Assembly: GCA_900540945.1 (NCBI GenBank) | Contig: UQHQ01000010.1 | Location: 1-50,716, forward strand | Length of the DNA stretch: 50,716 bases | Reading direction: 5' to 3' | Source: an uncultured Collinsella sp. | GTDB taxonomy: Bacteria > Actinomycetota > Coriobacteriia > Coriobacteriales > Coriobacteriaceae | Part shown: positions 49,712 through 50,716 of the stretch, piece after piece | Numbering within the stretch: position 1 is the first letter of the stretch | How the letters are laid out: the number at the start of each line of letters is the position of its first letter | The notes under the pieces: generated by a model | What the model was told of the DNA's origin: nothing | The model's database searches: none | What the model saw: only the letters and a program-made list of their open reading frames with translations | Translations under genes and position numbers: made by a program

Positions 49712-50716
49712 TACAGCTCGCCTCCCTTCCCGGCAAAATCGGGCGCGACGGAAAGCGCGGGCGCACCCGTGGCGGCATCGGCAAAGCCGCGCTCCAGGGC
49801 GCGGGCAAACGTGAGCAGCTGACGGTCCTTGAAGGCCGGACCCACCAGCTGGGCAGAAACGGGCAGCTGAGTATCCTCGCCCAGGCCCAGCGGCACCGAG
49901 ATGCCACCGTTGCCGCAGATGTTGAGCGAGATGGTGTACAGGTCGGAGAGGTACATCTGCGTGGGGTCGCTGATCTCGCCAAACTTAAAGGCCGTGCGCG
50001 GCGAGGAGGGCATGAGGATGGTGTCAACCTTGGCATACGCGGCATCGTAGTCCTGCGTGATGAGCGTGCGGGCCTTTTGCGCGGCGTAGTAGTACTTGTC
50101 GTACACGCCCGAGCTCAGCAGGTAGGCGCCGAGCATCTGACGGCGCTTGGCTTCGGCGCCAAAGCCGTGGGCGCGCGAAAGCGAGCTCTGGTCGGACAGG
50201 TTGGCGCAGCCCTCCTCCTGATAGCCGTAGCGAATGCCGTCGAAACGGGCCAGGTTGGAGAACGCCTCGGCCGGGCCGATGACGTAGTAGGCGGCGATGG
50301 CAGCGTCCAAGTGCGGCAGGTCGACCTCGACCAGCTCGGCGCCCTGGTTCTGCAGCTCCTGAGCGGCGCGCTGAACAGCAGCCTTGACCTCGGGCGTCAG
50401 GCCCTCGGCCTCCATAAACGCAGGGATAATGCCCACGCGCTTGCCCTCGATACTGTCGTTGAGGTGCTCGGTAAAGTCGACGGCACAGTCCTGGCTGGTG
50501 CAATCGTACGGGTCGTGGCCCGCACCGGTGAGCGCGTTCATGGCCAGCGCGACATCCTCGACCGTGCGGCCAAAGGGGCCCACCTGGTCGAGCGACGAGC
50601 CAAAGGCAACCACGCCGTAACGGCTCACGGCGCCATACGTGGGCTTAAAACCCACCACGCCGCACAGCGACGCCGGCTGGCGGATGGAGGCGCCGGGGGC
50701 CGCGCCCGCACCACCT
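49711..50716 (-). CDS. gatA: Asp/Glu-tRNA amidotransferase subunit A (5' end outside window)
   Basis: This is the last 334 codons of the amidase subunit that releases ammonia from glutamine for GatB. The reading stays open to the window end, so the N-terminus with the catalytic Lys is missing. The part seen includes ASIRQPASLCGVVGFKPTYGAVSRYG (the Ser after GA is the nucleophile) and the C-terminal GNGGISVPLG. Just before the nucleophile, the almost invariant DTGG reads APGA here. It is translationally coupled to gatB. Confidence 0.92.
   Translation of the reverse strand, partial: GGAGAAPGASIRQPASLCGVVGFKPTYGAVSRYGVVAFGSSLDQVGPFGRTVEDVALAMNALTGAGHDPYDCTSQDCAVDFTEHLNDSIEGKRVGIIPAFMEAEGLTPEVKAAVQRAAQELQNQGAELVEVDLPHLDAAIAAYYVIGPAEAFSNLARFDGIRYGYQEEGCANLSDQSSLSRAHGFGAEAKRRQMLGAYLLSSGVYDKYYYAAQKARTLITQDYDAAYAKVDTILMPSSPRTAFKFGEISDPTQMYLSDLYTISLNICGNGGISVPLGLGEDTQLPVSAQLVGPAFKDRQLLTFARALERGFADAATGAPALSVAPDFAGKGGEL

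Overview
The window looks like the chromosome of a gut actinobacterium of the class Coriobacteriia, most likely a Collinsella species. This is inferred from the high GC content (except in acquired patches), a type III glutamine synthetase, GatCAB-type amidotransferase genes, a lipid II amidation enzyme, a very large BTAD regulator and many 4Fe-4S proteins. No 16S gene is present, so the genus is an inference.

Layout. Positions 1-3025 are an accessory patch: remnants of mobile-element genes (a truncated excisionase-like HTH protein and a frameshifted DUF3800 fragment), then a lower-GC cassette of three SAM methyltransferases with its own operator, then a gene cut off at the guaA terminator. 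Positions 3053-8121 hold guaA, a type I asparaginase, a divergent XRE regulator/degenerate HAD-like pair around a perfect palindrome, a DUF1648 membrane protein and ychF. Positions 8248-13560 form an alpha-glucoside regulon: PTS IIBC and a GH4 6-phospho-glycosidase diverge from a polyol-type alcohol dehydrogenase and a GntR/UTRA regulator. Positions 13692-18716 hold a four-cluster ferredoxin protein, two glycerol dehydrogenase paralogues and an iron-type alcohol dehydrogenase. Positions 19217-23559 hold two related helical-repeat proteins followed by a fused MurT-GatD. tRNA-Glu lies in a repeat-rich stretch (23567-24180), followed by an EFR1-type flavodoxin/ferredoxin protein and glnA (type III).

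Positions 27673-31901 are a compact methionine operon: metF, the methionine synthase activation domain as a separate protein, and metH. Next come a UPF0210 protein, a methyltransferase of unusual composition, yhbY and a 998-residue BTAD regulator. Positions 38541-41448 carry amino-sugar and PTS genes (nagB, EIIA-Glc, glmM). They are followed by rplM-rpsI, a patatin lipase, ssrA (tmRNA), a small unknown protein, a P-type metal ATPase with a DUF6110 protein, and gatB-gatA (gatA is cut by the window end).

The most unusual signals are non-coding. Two copies of a large structured element lie at 33392-33525 and 47896-48031, both just 3' of a gene and in the same orientation relative to it. Their outer stems (32 and 38 bp) are perfect but differ in sequence, a 9-bp inner hairpin has changed in compensating fashion, and the internal-loop sequences are conserved. 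A second signal is a shared operator half-site, ATAGTTAGA, at the promoter of the acquired methyltransferase cassette and at the DUF6110/P-type ATPase promoter 47 kb away; it points to one metal-responsive regulator. Other palindromic or long-hairpin repeats sit at 13570, 16196, 23567-23759, 27458 and 47630. Partial copies of RNA-gene 3' ends lie next to both tRNA-Glu and ssrA.
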